This document shows, piece after piece, positions 7,314-15,360 of a stretch of 64,000 nucleotides of DNA. The translations under genes and the position numbers were made by a program. This stretch comes from Aestuariimicrobium soli. GTDB lineage: Bacteria; Actinomycetota; Actinomycetes; Propionibacteriales; Propionibacteriaceae. Below the pieces are notes generated by a model. The model was not told the origin of the DNA and did not search any database. It worked only from the letters and a program-made list of their open reading frames with translations. The DNA lies in NCBI RefSeq assembly GCF_051192575.1, contig NZ_JBPJSQ010000002.1, positions 372,001-436,000 on the forward strand, given 5' to 3'. Position 1 is the first letter of the stretch, and each line of letters starts with the position of its first letter.

Positions 7314-7786
7314 CGGCGACGGCGGTTGCGGTCGGCCAGTTCCCGCTGCAGGTCACGCTGGGCGTCGCGGGCGGCGATGGTCTGCCGCTTGTCCCAGTCC
7401 TTCTTGCCGGTCGCGACGGCGATCTCGACCTTGGCGTAGCCGTCGGAGAAATAGATCGACAGCGGCACGATGGTGCGCCCCGAGTTGCCGATCTCGCGGG
7501 CCAGCTTGTCGATCTCCTTGCGGTTCAGCAGCAGCTTGCGGGTGCGGCGGGTGGCGTGGTTCGTCCAGGTGCCGAAGGCGTACTCCGGAATGTGGGCGTT
7601 CCGCAGCCAGACCTCGCCGTCGTCCACGGTCGCGAAGGCGTCGACCAGCGAGGCCCTCCCCTGCCGCAGCGACTTGACCTCGGTTCCGGTGAGCACCATG
7701 CCGGCCTCGAAGCGGTCACCGACGTGGTAGTCGTGGAACGCCTTCTTGTTCTGGGCGATGAGCTTGCGGCCCTTCTCGCGTGGCAT
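7310..7786 (-). CDS. smpB: SsrA-binding protein SmpB
   Basis: Binds tmRNA and delivers it to stalled ribosomes for trans-translation. It is 158 aa, the usual length. Motifs typical of SmpB are intact: IAQNKKAFHDYHVGDRFEAGMVLTGTEVKSLRQG, LRNAHIPEY, RKLLLNRKEIDKLA, IVPLSIYFSDGYAKVEIAVATGKKDWDKRQ, and a basic C-terminal tail (RDLQRELADRNRRRR) that occupies the mRNA channel. A likely -10 hexamer TAGGCT lies at 7825-7820, giving a leader of roughly 25-30 nt. tmRNA itself is 2.3 kb away on the same strand. The 3' end lies inside palindromic element copy 2. Confidence 0.97.
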   Translation of the reverse strand: MPREKGRKLIAQNKKAFHDYHVGDRFEAGMVLTGTEVKSLRQGRASLVDAFATVDDGEVWLRNAHIPEYAFGTWTNHATRRTRKLLLNRKEIDKLAREIGNSGRTIVPLSIYFSDGYAKVEIAVATGKKDWDKRQTIAARDAQRDLQRELADRNRRRR

Positions 7787-7836
7787 GGTCTCGTCCGATC
7801 TCGTGGGGTGCGACCGCCCAGCCTACCGGCCGCCAC

Positions 7837-8169
7837 TCATTGCGCGGGCATGGTTTTCACGTGGGCGACGGCCAGGTCGACGAGGCGCTGCAGGGCCTCG
7901 TCGTCGGCCACGGCTTCGGGAGCGACCAGCAGCCACCCCTTCATCGACCGGCCGCGCATCTCCATCTCGACCACCCGGTCTCCGTCGACGAGATCGTCGG
8001 CCATGGCGTCGCTGCTGCGCAGCATCAGCGAACCACCGGACGCGGCGGCCGCGGCCATGTTGCCGTGCACCATGAACCCCAAGCCGCCGAACATCTTCTT
8101 CTCGGTGACGGCATCGACCCCGCCCAGCGCCGCGCGGATGCGCTCGGCGAGGACGGGGTCGAAGGCCAT
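7837..8169 (-). CDS. TfoX N-terminal domain family protein
   Basis: 110 aa, a single TfoX_N domain as in many standalone actinobacterial proteins. Signature: LAERIRAALGGVDAVTEKKMFGGLGFMVHGNMAAAA..., followed by a strand with MRGRSMKGWLLVAPEAVADDEAL. TfoX/Sxy proteins regulate competence in gammaproteobacteria, but for short actinobacterial members the function is unknown. It lies between the M23 hydrolase (17 bp) and smpB (50 bp) in the same orientation and may be cotranscribed. No residues beyond the fold motifs can be assigned a role. Confidence 0.85.
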   Translation of the reverse strand: MAFDPVLAERIRAALGGVDAVTEKKMFGGLGFMVHGNMAAAAASGGSLMLRSSDAMADDLVDGDRVVEMEMRGRSMKGWLLVAPEAVADDEALQRLVDLAVAHVKTMPAQ

Positions 8170-8185
8170 GTCAGGTACCCGGAAC

Positions 8186-9592
8186 TCAGTAGATGCTGGT
8201 CATCGGGTTGGTGACCGAGCCGTTCACCCAGACCATCAGGTGCAGGTGGCACCCGGTCGAGTAGCCGGTCGAGCCGACGTAGCCGATGATCTGGCCCTGG
8301 CTGACGCGCTGGCCCACGTTGACCACGTAACGGATCGCGTGGTTGTAACCGGTGGTGACGTAGCGGCCGTTGACCATGCCGTGGTCGATCATCAGGCGAT
8401 TGCCGTAGCCGGCGTTGTAGTACTTCTCGGCCACGACGCCGGCGCGGGCGGCGCGGATCGGCGACCCGCAGGCGGCGCCGAAGTCAGTGCCGTCATGCAG
8501 CTTCCAGTAGTGCAGCACCGGGTGCAGGCGCATGCCGTACTGCGAGGTGATGGCCGCACCCGAGGGGTAGATCCACGCGGCCGACGAGCTGCCCTGGTTC
8601 GAGGTGGCCGGGCGGCTGGTCGAACGCGACGACGTCTTGGCACGCGAGCTGGTCGACGCCTTGGCGCGCTGGGCGGCGGCGGCCTTCTCACGGGCGATGC
8701 GGTCACGCTCGGCCTTGGCGGCGGCGGCCTTCTGCGCGGCGATGCGGGCAGCGATGCGACGGTCGACGGCAACGCTCTCGGCCTGCAGCGAGACCTGACG
8801 CTGCTGCTCGGCCTTCACCTGCGCGTCGGCATTGATCTTCGCCTTGGCGTTGGCGGCGTTGGCGATCGCGACCTGCTGTTCGGCGGACGAGGCCTCGGCC
8901 TCGAGACGCTGCGAGGTCTTCAGGCCCGCGGCGGCTTCGGCGCGGAGCTTGGCGACCTTGGCCTCGGCCTGGGTGGCCTGGGCCTGCGCGGCGTCGGCCT
9001 TCAGCTTGAGCGCCGTCAGCCGGTCCATCTGCGCGCTGGTCGAGTCGAGCACCGTGGTCGACCACTGCACCTTCTGGTTCAGGTCGTCGATGGTGGTGTG
9101 GGTGAACAGGATGCCGTAGCCGGCCAGCGGGTTCTGCTGCTGCATCGTCTCGCGCACCCGGGAGCCGGACTCCTTCTGCCAGGCGTTCACGGCAGCCAGG
9201 GCGGCGGCCGCCTCGGCCTGCGCCTGCCTCAGTGCCGCCTGGGCCACGCTGAGCTCGCTGGCCCGCTGCCGGTCGAGGGCCTGCGACTGCTGGAGGGCCG
9301 AACGGGCCTTGGCCAGCTTGGCCTGGGCGTCGGCCAGGGCTGCCTGCGACTGCTGCAGGGCCTGGGCGGCGGCGAGGGCCTGGGTGTTGGCCTCGTCGAG
9401 GTCAACCTTGTTCTGGGCGATCTTCGCGGAGACTGCCTTCTTCTGCTGGTCGAGCTCGTCGGCGTGGGCGGCCTGGGTGGAGCTCAGCCCCACCGACAGG
9501 GCGACCAGTCCGGCGAGCGCGGCGCGGGTGACAAGACGAAGTGCCTGGGCGTGGCGGGATCCGCGAGGAGCGGGGGGAAGGTCCCGAATCAC
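8186..9592 (-). CDS. Secreted coiled-coil M23 peptidoglycan endopeptidase (FtsEX partner)
   Basis: 468 aa. It has a signal peptide (residues ~20-43, LVTRAALAGLVALSVGLSSTQAAHA), then a long Ala/Gln/Glu-rich coiled coil (~45-290), a Ser/Arg/Thr-rich linker and a C-terminal M23 (LytM) domain. The zinc ligands are visible: H and D in KLHDGTDFG and H-x-H in GCHLHLMVW, so it should be active. This architecture, next to ftsX and ftsE, fits the EnvC/PcsB/RipC class, in which FtsEX controls a coiled-coil peptidoglycan hydrolase at division. The GTG start at 9592 has AAGGGG 8 nt upstream. It lies 27 bp after ftsX, within the same operon. Control by FtsEX is inferred from context. Confidence 0.92.
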   Translation of the reverse strand: MIRDLPPAPRGSRHAQALRLVTRAALAGLVALSVGLSSTQAAHADELDQQKKAVSAKIAQNKVDLDEANTQALAAAQALQQSQAALADAQAKLAKARSALQQSQALDRQRASELSVAQAALRQAQAEAAAALAAVNAWQKESGSRVRETMQQQNPLAGYGILFTHTTIDDLNQKVQWSTTVLDSTSAQMDRLTALKLKADAAQAQATQAEAKVAKLRAEAAAGLKTSQRLEAEASSAEQQVAIANAANAKAKINADAQVKAEQQRQVSLQAESVAVDRRIAARIAAQKAAAAKAERDRIAREKAAAAQRAKASTSSRAKTSSRSTSRPATSNQGSSSAAWIYPSGAAITSQYGMRLHPVLHYWKLHDGTDFGAACGSPIRAARAGVVAEKYYNAGYGNRLMIDHGMVNGRYVTTGYNHAIRYVVNVGQRVSQGQIIGYVGSTGYSTGCHLHLMVWVNGSVTNPMTSIY

Positions 9593-9619
9593 AGCTGTAC
9601 CCCTTCTCTGACACCTACG

Positions 9620-10522
9620 TCAGACGCGCAGGTATCGCTTGGTTGCTATCAGCGTCGGGATGATAGACAGCCCCACTGCCGCCACCGCAACCCATCCGAT
9701 CACTCCGTACACGTCTCCACGGTCAATCCACCGTAAACTCGAGAGTGAGACTTGAGCGTTCCTCACGATCGCAAATTCGTGCAGTCCAAGCAAGGCCCCG
9801 GAGGCAAGAAGTGCCCCGATGACGCCCGTCAGCAGGCTCTCGAGCAGGAACGGCATCATGATGTACCCGTTGCTGGCGCCCACCAGCCGCATGATCCCCA
9901 GCTCCCGGCGTCGGGCGAACGCCGCCATCCGGATCGTGTTCGCGATCTGCACCCACGCCGCGACCAGCAGCAGCCCGGCCAGCGCGACCGTGCCCCACTT
10001 GAGCAGGTTCAGGGCCGAGAAGATCTTGTCGAGAATCAGGTGCTGGTCGACGACGGCCTGCACCCCGGGCATCACGCCGGCCTCGGCGACCACACCCTTG
10101 TACTGCTCGGGGTTGACCAGCTTGATGCGATACGAGTCCTGCATCTGGTCGACGGTGAGCGTGTCGAGCAGCGGCGAGTCCTTGAAGGTCTCACGGAAGG
10201 CGTCGTAGGCCTGCTGCTTCGACTCGTAGTGCACCTGGGCGACCTCGGGGTTCTTCTCCAGGGCGGCTTTGATGGCCTCCTTCTGGGGCTGGGTCGCATC
10301 CTGCCCCGGGTCACAGTTGCCCGAGGACGAGTCCTTCACGCACAGGAAGACCGAGACCTCGATCTTGTCGTACCAACGGTCCTTGGTGACCTCGACCTGC
10401 CGGTTGATCAGCAGGCCCATGCCGAACAGCGTGAGGGAGACGAAGATCGTCACCACCACGGCGGCATTCATCGCCAGGTTCCGGCGCAGACCTGACCAGG
10501 TTTCTCGCAGGGTGTGTCGCAT
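9620..10522 (-). CDS. ftsX: Cell division protein FtsX (ABC permease-like)
   Basis: 300 aa membrane partner of FtsE that transmits ATP hydrolysis to a periplasmic/extracellular hydrolase. Topology as expected: one N-terminal span (NAAVVVTIFVSLTLFGMGLLI), an extracellular loop of ~130 residues with a Cys pair (FLCVKDSSSGNCDPGQ) that may form a disulfide, then three C-terminal spans. The conserved FtsX segment TIRMAAFARRREIGIMRLVGAS-like (here RRRELGIMRLVGASNGYI) precedes the third span. The ATG at 10522 follows AGAGAG. It is in an operon with ftsE (33 bp upstream) and the M23 hydrolase. The last ~100 bases are slightly AT-richer than their surroundings, with no sign of a break. Confidence 0.96.
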   Translation of the reverse strand: MRHTLRETWSGLRRNLAMNAAVVVTIFVSLTLFGMGLLINRQVEVTKDRWYDKIEVSVFLCVKDSSSGNCDPGQDATQPQKEAIKAALEKNPEVAQVHYESKQQAYDAFRETFKDSPLLDTLTVDQMQDSYRIKLVNPEQYKGVVAEAGVMPGVQAVVDQHLILDKIFSALNLLKWGTVALAGLLLVAAWVQIANTIRMAAFARRRELGIMRLVGASNGYIMMPFLLESLLTGVIGALLASGALLGLHEFAIVRNAQVSLSSLRWIDRGDVYGVIGWVAVAAVGLSIIPTLIATKRYLRV

Positions 10523-10555
10523 GGATCTCTCTCGTTCCGGGTCGCGCGGCGCCGC

Positions 10556-11242
10556 TCAGGCGGTGCCGTACACGCCCTTGCTCTGGTCGCGGATGACCTG
10601 GCCCGATTCGAGCTCGATGACTCGCCGGCGCATCTGGTCGACGATCGTCGAGTCGTGGGTCGCCATGATCACGGTGGTGCCGGTCTTGTTGATGCGGTCG
10701 AGCAGCTTCATGATGCCCACGCTGGTCGCCGGGTCGAGGTTGCCGGTGGGCTCGTCCGCAATCAGGATCTTGGGACGATTGACGTAGGCGCGGGCGATGG
10801 CCACGCGCTGCTGCTCGCCGCCGGAGAGTTCCTCGGGCAGCCGCTGACCCTTGCTGGCCAGACCGACCGTCTCGAGCGTCTCGGGCACCACCTTCTTGAT
10901 CTCCGACGTCGGACGACCCAGCACCTGCAGCGCGAAGGCCACGTTCTCGTAGACGGTCTTGCCCGGCAGCAACCGGAAATCCTGGAAGACGGTGCCGATC
11001 TGACGACGCAGGCCGGGAACCTTCCAGCCCTGCAGTCGGTTGAGGTCCTTGCCGAGCACGAAGACCGTGCCCTTGCTCGGGCGGTACTCGCGCAGGATGA
11101 GGCGCAGGAAGGTCGACTTGCCCGACCCGGACTGGCCGACGAGGAAGACGAACTCGCCCTTCTCGATCTCAACGTTCACGTTGCGCAGGGCGGGCTTGGT
11201 GCCGCCCTCGTAGAGCTTCGTGACGTCCTCGAAAGTGATCAC
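10556..11242 (-). CDS. ftsE: Cell division ATP-binding protein FtsE
   Basis: 228 aa ABC ATPase. Walker A is GQSGSGKST, the signature is LSGGEQQR, Walker B is ILIADEPTGNLD, and the switch His is in MATHD. MITFEDVTKLYEGGTKPALRNVNVEI is a typical FtsE start. It forms the cytoplasmic ATPase dimer on FtsX. The GTG start at 11242 has GAGGA 8 nt upstream. A -10-like TAGACT lies at 11315-11310, followed by a small hairpin in the ~60-nt leader. It is the first gene of the ftsEX-M23 operon and is separated from prfB by 131 bp. Confidence 0.97.
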   Translation of the reverse strand: MITFEDVTKLYEGGTKPALRNVNVEIEKGEFVFLVGQSGSGKSTFLRLILREYRPSKGTVFVLGKDLNRLQGWKVPGLRRQIGTVFQDFRLLPGKTVYENVAFALQVLGRPTSEIKKVVPETLETVGLASKGQRLPEELSGGEQQRVAIARAYVNRPKILIADEPTGNLDPATSVGIMKLLDRINKTGTTVIMATHDSTIVDQMRRRVIELESGQVIRDQSKGVYGTA

Positions 11243-11281
11243 AGTGCGTCCTCGGTCGGGTCGACGATGGGGGAAGGCGTT

Positions 11282-11298
11282 CCTGAGGTTTTCTCAGG
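11282..11298. promoter_or_regulatory. Small hairpin in ftsE leader / prfB 3' region
   Basis: CCTGAG (11282-11287), loop GTTTT, CTCAGG (11293-11298): a perfect 6-bp hairpin. On the minus strand it sits a few nt after the predicted ftsE transcription start (TAGACT at 11315-11310). On the transcript from prfB it is about 75 nt past the stop. It could be a 5' stabiliser or a weak terminator; nothing decides between them. Confidence 0.4.
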
Positions 11299-11373
11299 CC
11301 GACGTCGTGAGTCTAGGTGAGTGCGCTGAACACGCAAGCAGCCACGCCCGCGGGGCGCGAGCTGGTGGGGGGC

Positions 11374-12483
11374 TCAGGCGTCGTCCGAGCTGCGACGCCA
11401 GCGGATGCCCGCGTCGATGAACCCGTCGATGTCGCCGTCGAAGACGGCATCGGGGTTGCCGACCTCGTGATCGGTGCGCAGGTCCTTGACCATTTGGTAG
11501 GGGTGCAGCACGTACGAGCGCATCTGCGAACCCCAGGAGTTGCCGGCGTCACCCTTGAGGGCGTTCATCTCGGCCTCGCGCTCCTGACGGGCGCGCTCGA
11601 GCAGGCGCGACTGCAGCACCCGCATGGCCGCGGCCTTGTTCTGCAGCTGCGACTTCTCGTTCTGACAGCTCACCACGATGCCGGTCGGCAGGTGGGTGAG
11701 GCGCACGGCGGAGTCGGTCGTGTTCACCGACTGACCACCGGGGCCGGACGACCGGAACACGTCCACCCGCACGTCGGCCTCGGGGATGTCGATGTGGTCG
11801 GTCTCCTCGGTGACCGGCAGCACCTCGACGCCCGCGAACGAGGTCTGGCGTCGTCCCTGGTTGTCGAAGGGCGAGATGCGGACGAGCCGGTGGGTGCCCT
11901 GTTCGACCGACAGGGTGCCGTAGGCGAAGGGAGCCTTGACCGAGAAGGTGGCCGACTTGATGCCCGCCTCTTCGGCGTAGGAGATGTCGTAGACCTCGCA
12001 GGGGTAGCTGTGGCGCTCGGCCCAGCGGGTGTACATGCGCAGCAGCATCTGCGCGAAGTCGGCGGCGTCGATGCCACCGGCCTCGGAACGAATGGTGACC
12101 ATGGCCTCGCGGGAGTCGTACTCCCCCGACAGCAGGGTGCGCACCTCGAGGGCCTCGATGGCCTTGCGCAGGGAGCCCACCTCGGACTCGACCTCGTGCA
12201 CCGAGTCGGCGTCGCCCTCGTCGGCGGCCATCTCGAGCAGCAGGTCGGCATCGTCGAGACGCTGGCGCAGCTTCTCGACCCGCTGCACCTCACCCTGCAA
12301 CAGCGACAGCCGCGAGGTGACCCGCTGGGCATTCTCCTGGTCGTCCCACAGGTCGGGGGCGGCCACCTGCTCCTCGAGCTTCGCGATCTCCTGCTTCTTG
12401 GAGGCAGGGTCGAGCACGGCCTCGATGGAGTCCAGCGAGTGCCGCAGGGTGGAGATGGTCTCGGTCAGGTCAGCAAGTGCCAC
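11374..12483 (-). CDS. prfB: Peptide chain release factor 2
   Basis: 369 aa RF2 that terminates translation at UGA and UAA. The codon-recognition tripeptide SPF (VRISPFDNQGRRQTSF) identifies RF2 rather than RF1. The catalytic GGQ is present (SSGPGGQSVNTTDSAVR, around residue 250). The N-terminal domain is intact and the frame is continuous, so the programmed +1 frameshift found in many bacteria is absent, as is usual in actinobacteria. It ends 131 bp before ftsE on the same strand, a conserved prfB-ftsE-ftsX order. Confidence 0.97.
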   Translation of the reverse strand: MALADLTETISTLRHSLDSIEAVLDPASKKQEIAKLEEQVAAPDLWDDQENAQRVTSRLSLLQGEVQRVEKLRQRLDDADLLLEMAADEGDADSVHEVESEVGSLRKAIEALEVRTLLSGEYDSREAMVTIRSEAGGIDAADFAQMLLRMYTRWAERHSYPCEVYDISYAEEAGIKSATFSVKAPFAYGTLSVEQGTHRLVRISPFDNQGRRQTSFAGVEVLPVTEETDHIDIPEADVRVDVFRSSGPGGQSVNTTDSAVRLTHLPTGIVVSCQNEKSQLQNKAAAMRVLQSRLLERARQEREAEMNALKGDAGNSWGSQMRSYVLHPYQMVKDLRTDHEVGNPDAVFDGDIDGFIDAGIRWRRSSDDA

Positions 12484-12489
12484 GAGAGG

Positions 12490-13002
12490 TCACTCTACCG
12501 CCCGGCCCGCGGTCCACCTGTGCACCAGTCGAGCGGCTCCCCAGATGAGGGCCAGCCAGACCAGCCCCAACCCGATCACCAACGGGATCCGGGCCCAACT
12601 GGGCATCACCCAGACGTCGGCCGAGAGCAGCACCTCCTCGGTGGTGACCGTCGTCTGCTTGTACTCGTCGATGGTGCTGACGCCGCGAACACGCCCCACC
12701 ACCTCGACGGTGCCCGTGAGCGGCTTTCGTCCGCGGACCAGCACCTTCTCCCCCACCTGGTGGCCGTCGCTGCCCGACCACGAGGTGAGCCGCGCCTGGC
12801 ATTCCTGCCACGGCCAGGCCCGCCAGCAGGACGAGACCGCGGCCCGGCCTCGTCCGGTCTCGAGGTCGTAGGTGGCCGTGCCCAGCAGGTCACTGGCGGT
12901 GGGCACCACGAACGCCCCCAGCAGGAACCCGATGATCAGTGTGGCCATCACCGCAGGGTGGGCACGCCGCTGCGAGCGCCCGCGGGCGGGTCGAGCGGCC
13001 AC
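12490..13002 (-). CDS. Two-span membrane protein, possible cognate of T7SS locus B effector
   Basis: 170 aa, family not recognised. The GTG at 13002 lies 2 bp after the stop of the upstream gene; a longer frame would run inside that gene and is rejected. It has a basic N-terminus, a first hydrophobic segment (MATLIIGFLLGAFVVPTA), an extracytoplasmic part of ~90 residues with two cysteines (SSCWRAWPWQECQ), and a second span (IPLVIGLGLVWLALIWGAARLV). The layout loosely recalls DUF3592-type proteins. Its position directly after a W-E-G effector-like gene would suit a membrane immunity protein, but that is inference. Confidence 0.65.
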   Translation of the reverse strand: MAARPARGRSQRRAHPAVMATLIIGFLLGAFVVPTASDLLGTATYDLETGRGRAAVSSCWRAWPWQECQARLTSWSGSDGHQVGEKVLVRGRKPLTGTVEVVGRVRGVSTIDEYKQTTVTTEEVLLSADVWVMPSWARIPLVIGLGLVWLALIWGAARLVHRWTAGRAVE

Positions 13003-13004
13003 CC

Positions 13005-14012
13005 TCAGTAACCCTCGGGCAGGTCGTTGACGTGGGCGGGCGCGCCGGCATCGGAGGCGTCGGCGGCCTTGTCGACACCGCCGGTGACCCGCTTGCCCCA
13101 CTTGTAGGCGTCGTTGAAGCCCTTGTAGCCGGGCATGTTCTGGTTGAACGGCACGCGCGTGTCCCCGGGGAGCCGCGGCGTCGGACCGCCCGGGATGCCG
13201 GAGTTGCCAAACCCGCGGGCGGCGCTTCGTCCGAACCGCGAGGCCGCCTGCCGCAGCTTCTCGGCGGCGACGTAGAACGAGCGACCGGAGCCACCGAGCT
13301 TCTTGACCAGGTCACCCATCTTGGTCATCAGCTTCGACAGGGTCTTCGAGAACTTGCCGGCCATCATCGCCATGCGCGCCGAGAACCAGGAGGTGAACGC
13401 CCCGATGGACGCCCCGAAGCTGGGGATCGCCGACGCGGCGGCGAGCAGGGCGGCCTTCACCACCTCGGTGATGAAGTCCTTCAGCATCTGCAGCATGAAC
13501 TCGCGGAAGGTCTTGACCACGGCCCCGGCGAGGTTCACCCAGCCGGCCACCCCGTTTGCGGCCTCATTGGCCTGCTGGTAGAGGGCGTGGCAGTGACGCA
13601 CCACACCCTTGTAGGCCTCGCTGGCGGGGCCCTCCCAGGTGCTCAGGGTGCCCAGCGAACCGACGAAGGCATTGCCGTGCTCGGCGATCGAGGTGCCGGT
13701 CTGGCGCCACTTCTGGGAGACCTCGGAGATCTGGTCGGGGGCGCCGAGCAGCCAGTCGACGGGCTTCTTGATGAACTCGACGTTCTTCACCAGCCAGTCC
13801 ACGAGGAAGCCGACGGCCGAACCGATGAGGGCACCCAGGGGGTCGAGCGCCGTGTTCAGGATGCCGAGGGTGGTGTCGGCCAGCGAGGTGACGTCATTGA
13901 AGCGGAGCTTGCCGTCGCCGAGCGCCTGGGTGGCGTTCACCAGATCGCTGTAGACAGGCAGCTTCAGTTCCGCTCCCCCGAAACTCCGGTTGGCGAGGGT
14001 GGGGTTCGACAT
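13005..14012 (-). CDS. WXG-like helical protein of T7SS-associated locus B, candidate effector
   Basis: 335 aa. The ATG at 14012 is chosen because GGAGAG lies 7 nt upstream; a GTG two codons earlier exists. Residues ~20-110 are helical with an amphipathic/hydrophobic stretch (ALGALIGSAVGFLVDWLV). The segment LSTWEGPASEAYKGVV is a W-x-G turn followed by a long helix, as in WXG/LXG proteins. A hydrophobic part (KAALLAAASAIPSFGASIGAFTSWFSARMAM) comes next, and the tail is polar, basic then proline/glycine-rich, ending PAHVNDLPEGY. No catalytic motif was recognised in the last ~100 residues. The order YbaB-like, EspC-like, W-x-G protein, membrane protein resembles polymorphic-toxin cassettes exported by T7SS. 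Whether it is a toxin is unknown. Confidence 0.75.
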   Translation of the reverse strand: MSNPTLANRSFGGAELKLPVYSDLVNATQALGDGKLRFNDVTSLADTTLGILNTALDPLGALIGSAVGFLVDWLVKNVEFIKKPVDWLLGAPDQISEVSQKWRQTGTSIAEHGNAFVGSLGTLSTWEGPASEAYKGVVRHCHALYQQANEAANGVAGWVNLAGAVVKTFREFMLQMLKDFITEVVKAALLAAASAIPSFGASIGAFTSWFSARMAMMAGKFSKTLSKLMTKMGDLVKKLGGSGRSFYVAAEKLRQAASRFGRSAARGFGNSGIPGGPTPRLPGDTRVPFNQNMPGYKGFNDAYKWGKRVTGGVDKAADASDAGAPAHVNDLPEGY

Positions 14013-14014
14013 GG

Positions 14015-14347
14015 TCACTCTCCGATCGAGTTGAGGTCGTTGACGATCTGCGAGGTGCGATCGATGTGATCGGTCTCGGTGTCCTGGTAGGCCTGAATGG
14101 TCGACTGGAGCCCGTCGGTCATGCCGTCGAGCAGGTCGGAGAGGCTGGTGAGCACGTCCTCGGCCCCCTGCGCGGTGTGCGACAGGATCGGGTGGGCGAT
14201 CTGGCCGATCAGGATGCCGTACATCTCCTTGCCGCCGGCACCGGTCGCCGACATGCCCGAGGCGGCGCCGCTGATGGCACTGTGCTGGCTCGAGACCTGT
14301 CCCTTGTGCGAGGCGATGGCGCCCAGGTCGTACTTGTAGTCGGTCAT
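14015..14347 (-). CDS. EspC-like type VII secretion target (DUF2580)
   Basis: 110 aa. It has the helical hairpin arrangement of EspC/DUF2580 proteins: YKYDLGAIASHKGQVSSQHSAISGAAS, a Gly-containing turn (GAGGKEMYGILIGQI), and a second long helix ending in QAYQDTETDH. This contains Y-Q-D-T-E, the YxxxD/E signal of type VII substrates. ATG 14347 follows GGGAGAG at good spacing. The stop overlaps the GTG/ATG region of the next gene, and the upstream stop is 1 bp away, so the genes are tightly coupled. It is likely a small co-secreted partner of the W-E-G protein. Confidence 0.82.
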   Translation of the reverse strand: MTDYKYDLGAIASHKGQVSSQHSAISGAASGMSATGAGGKEMYGILIGQIAHPILSHTAQGAEDVLTSLSDLLDGMTDGLQSTIQAYQDTETDHIDRTSQIVNDLNSIGE

Positions 14348-14348
14348 G

Positions 14349-15251
14349 TCACTCTCCCTGGTGGGGGCTGGTGGGCTGGTCGGGCGTGCTCAGCAGGCCG
14401 GTGGTGGGGTCGTCGGCGACGGTCAGGCCGTCAATGGCCGCGAACAGCTGCTGCTGGGCCTCGCCCTGGGCCGTCGCGTAGACCTCGGCGAAGTCCTGGG
14501 TCAGCACGTCGGCACTGATGTTGCGAAAGGCGGGGCGGAAGGTCAGGTCGACGAGTCGTCCGGCACCGTTGACCACCACGGTCAGGTACTTGGACGAGGC
14601 CTCCGCCTCGATCCGCTCGATGCGTTGGGGCAGGTCGCGGGCCCCGTCGACCAACGCCTGCACCTCACGCTGCAGGTCTTCGAGAATCTGGTTCTCGTCC
14701 ACCCCCAGGTAGCTGGGGTTCCAGCCCTCGACGTCCGACATCATCTCCGCGAGGTTCTCCGAGACGATGACGTGGGGGTCGGCCTGCTCGTCGGCCCACG
14801 CCATCACCTCCTCGAAGTTCAGCTGGTCGGGCGGCGTCGGGGGCTGCTCCTGCGCACGCGAGTGCCCCTCGAAGTCCTCCGACTCGTCGCGCGCCTGTTC
14901 ACGCACCTCGGCAGGCACCGACTCGCGCATCTGCTGACCGATCTCGGGGGCGTCGAGAATGCGCGCCACGGCGCTGGCCTGCCCGTTGGCGGACGCGACG
15001 CCGAGCCTCGCCACCGCCTCGAGGATGGCCTTGCGCAGCTGGACGGGGCTGGTCTCGATGGCCTCGTCGGTGAACTCCAGCGAGCGCACCTGGGTCGGTC
15101 CGAGCATGGTCAGCGTGAAGGTGTCGGTCTGCTCGACGGCCTCGTGCGCGGCCAGCGCCGCACCCAGTTCGTCCGCCTTCTGCTGCCACTCGACCGACAG
15201 GTCGTCGTAGTCCTGGGCGATGGTGCGGAAGTCGGGTTGGTCGGAAATCAT
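14349..15251 (-). CDS. Tandem YbaB/EbfC-like domain protein, T7SS locus B
   Basis: 300 aa from the ATG at 15251. Two YbaB-like units are visible. One lies near the N-terminus (VRSLEFTDEAIETSPVQLRKAILEAVARLGVASANGQ) and one near the C-terminus (KYLTVVVNGAGRLVDLTFRPAFRN, then a helix with AEVYATAQGEAQQQL). An acidic, low-complexity linker (ESEDFEGHSRAQEQPPTPPDQ) lies between. Duplication of the domain in one chain could mimic the usual homodimer. It is the first gene of locus B; the divergent gdhA starts 110 bp away. No Shine-Dalgarno is present, and TAGCGT lies 8 nt upstream, so a leaderless start is possible. The role in the locus is unknown. Confidence 0.75.
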   Translation of the reverse strand: MISDQPDFRTIAQDYDDLSVEWQQKADELGAALAAHEAVEQTDTFTLTMLGPTQVRSLEFTDEAIETSPVQLRKAILEAVARLGVASANGQASAVARILDAPEIGQQMRESVPAEVREQARDESEDFEGHSRAQEQPPTPPDQLNFEEVMAWADEQADPHVIVSENLAEMMSDVEGWNPSYLGVDENQILEDLQREVQALVDGARDLPQRIERIEAEASSKYLTVVVNGAGRLVDLTFRPAFRNISADVLTQDFAEVYATAQGEAQQQLFAAIDGLTVADDPTTGLLSTPDQPTSPHQGE

Positions 15252-15347
15252 GGCGTCAACGCTACGCAATCGAAGTACCAGCTCAGCCCCGCCGGGGGCC
15301 CGACGGCCGCGATTTGGGTACGGGCACTCACCGGTCTGAGCGGTGGA

Positions 15348-15353
15348 TACAGT
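15348..15353 (+). promoter_or_regulatory. -10 element TACAGT, leaderless layout, for gdhA
   Basis: TACAGT ends 7 nt before the ATG at 15361; there is no Shine-Dalgarno sequence. Confidence 0.6.
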
Positions 15354-15360
15354 GCCGCAC

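Noticed and set aside
11374..12483. Looked for the programmed +1 frameshift in prfB.
   Set aside because: The frame is continuous from ATG to stop with no internal TGA and no CTTTGAC-type site.
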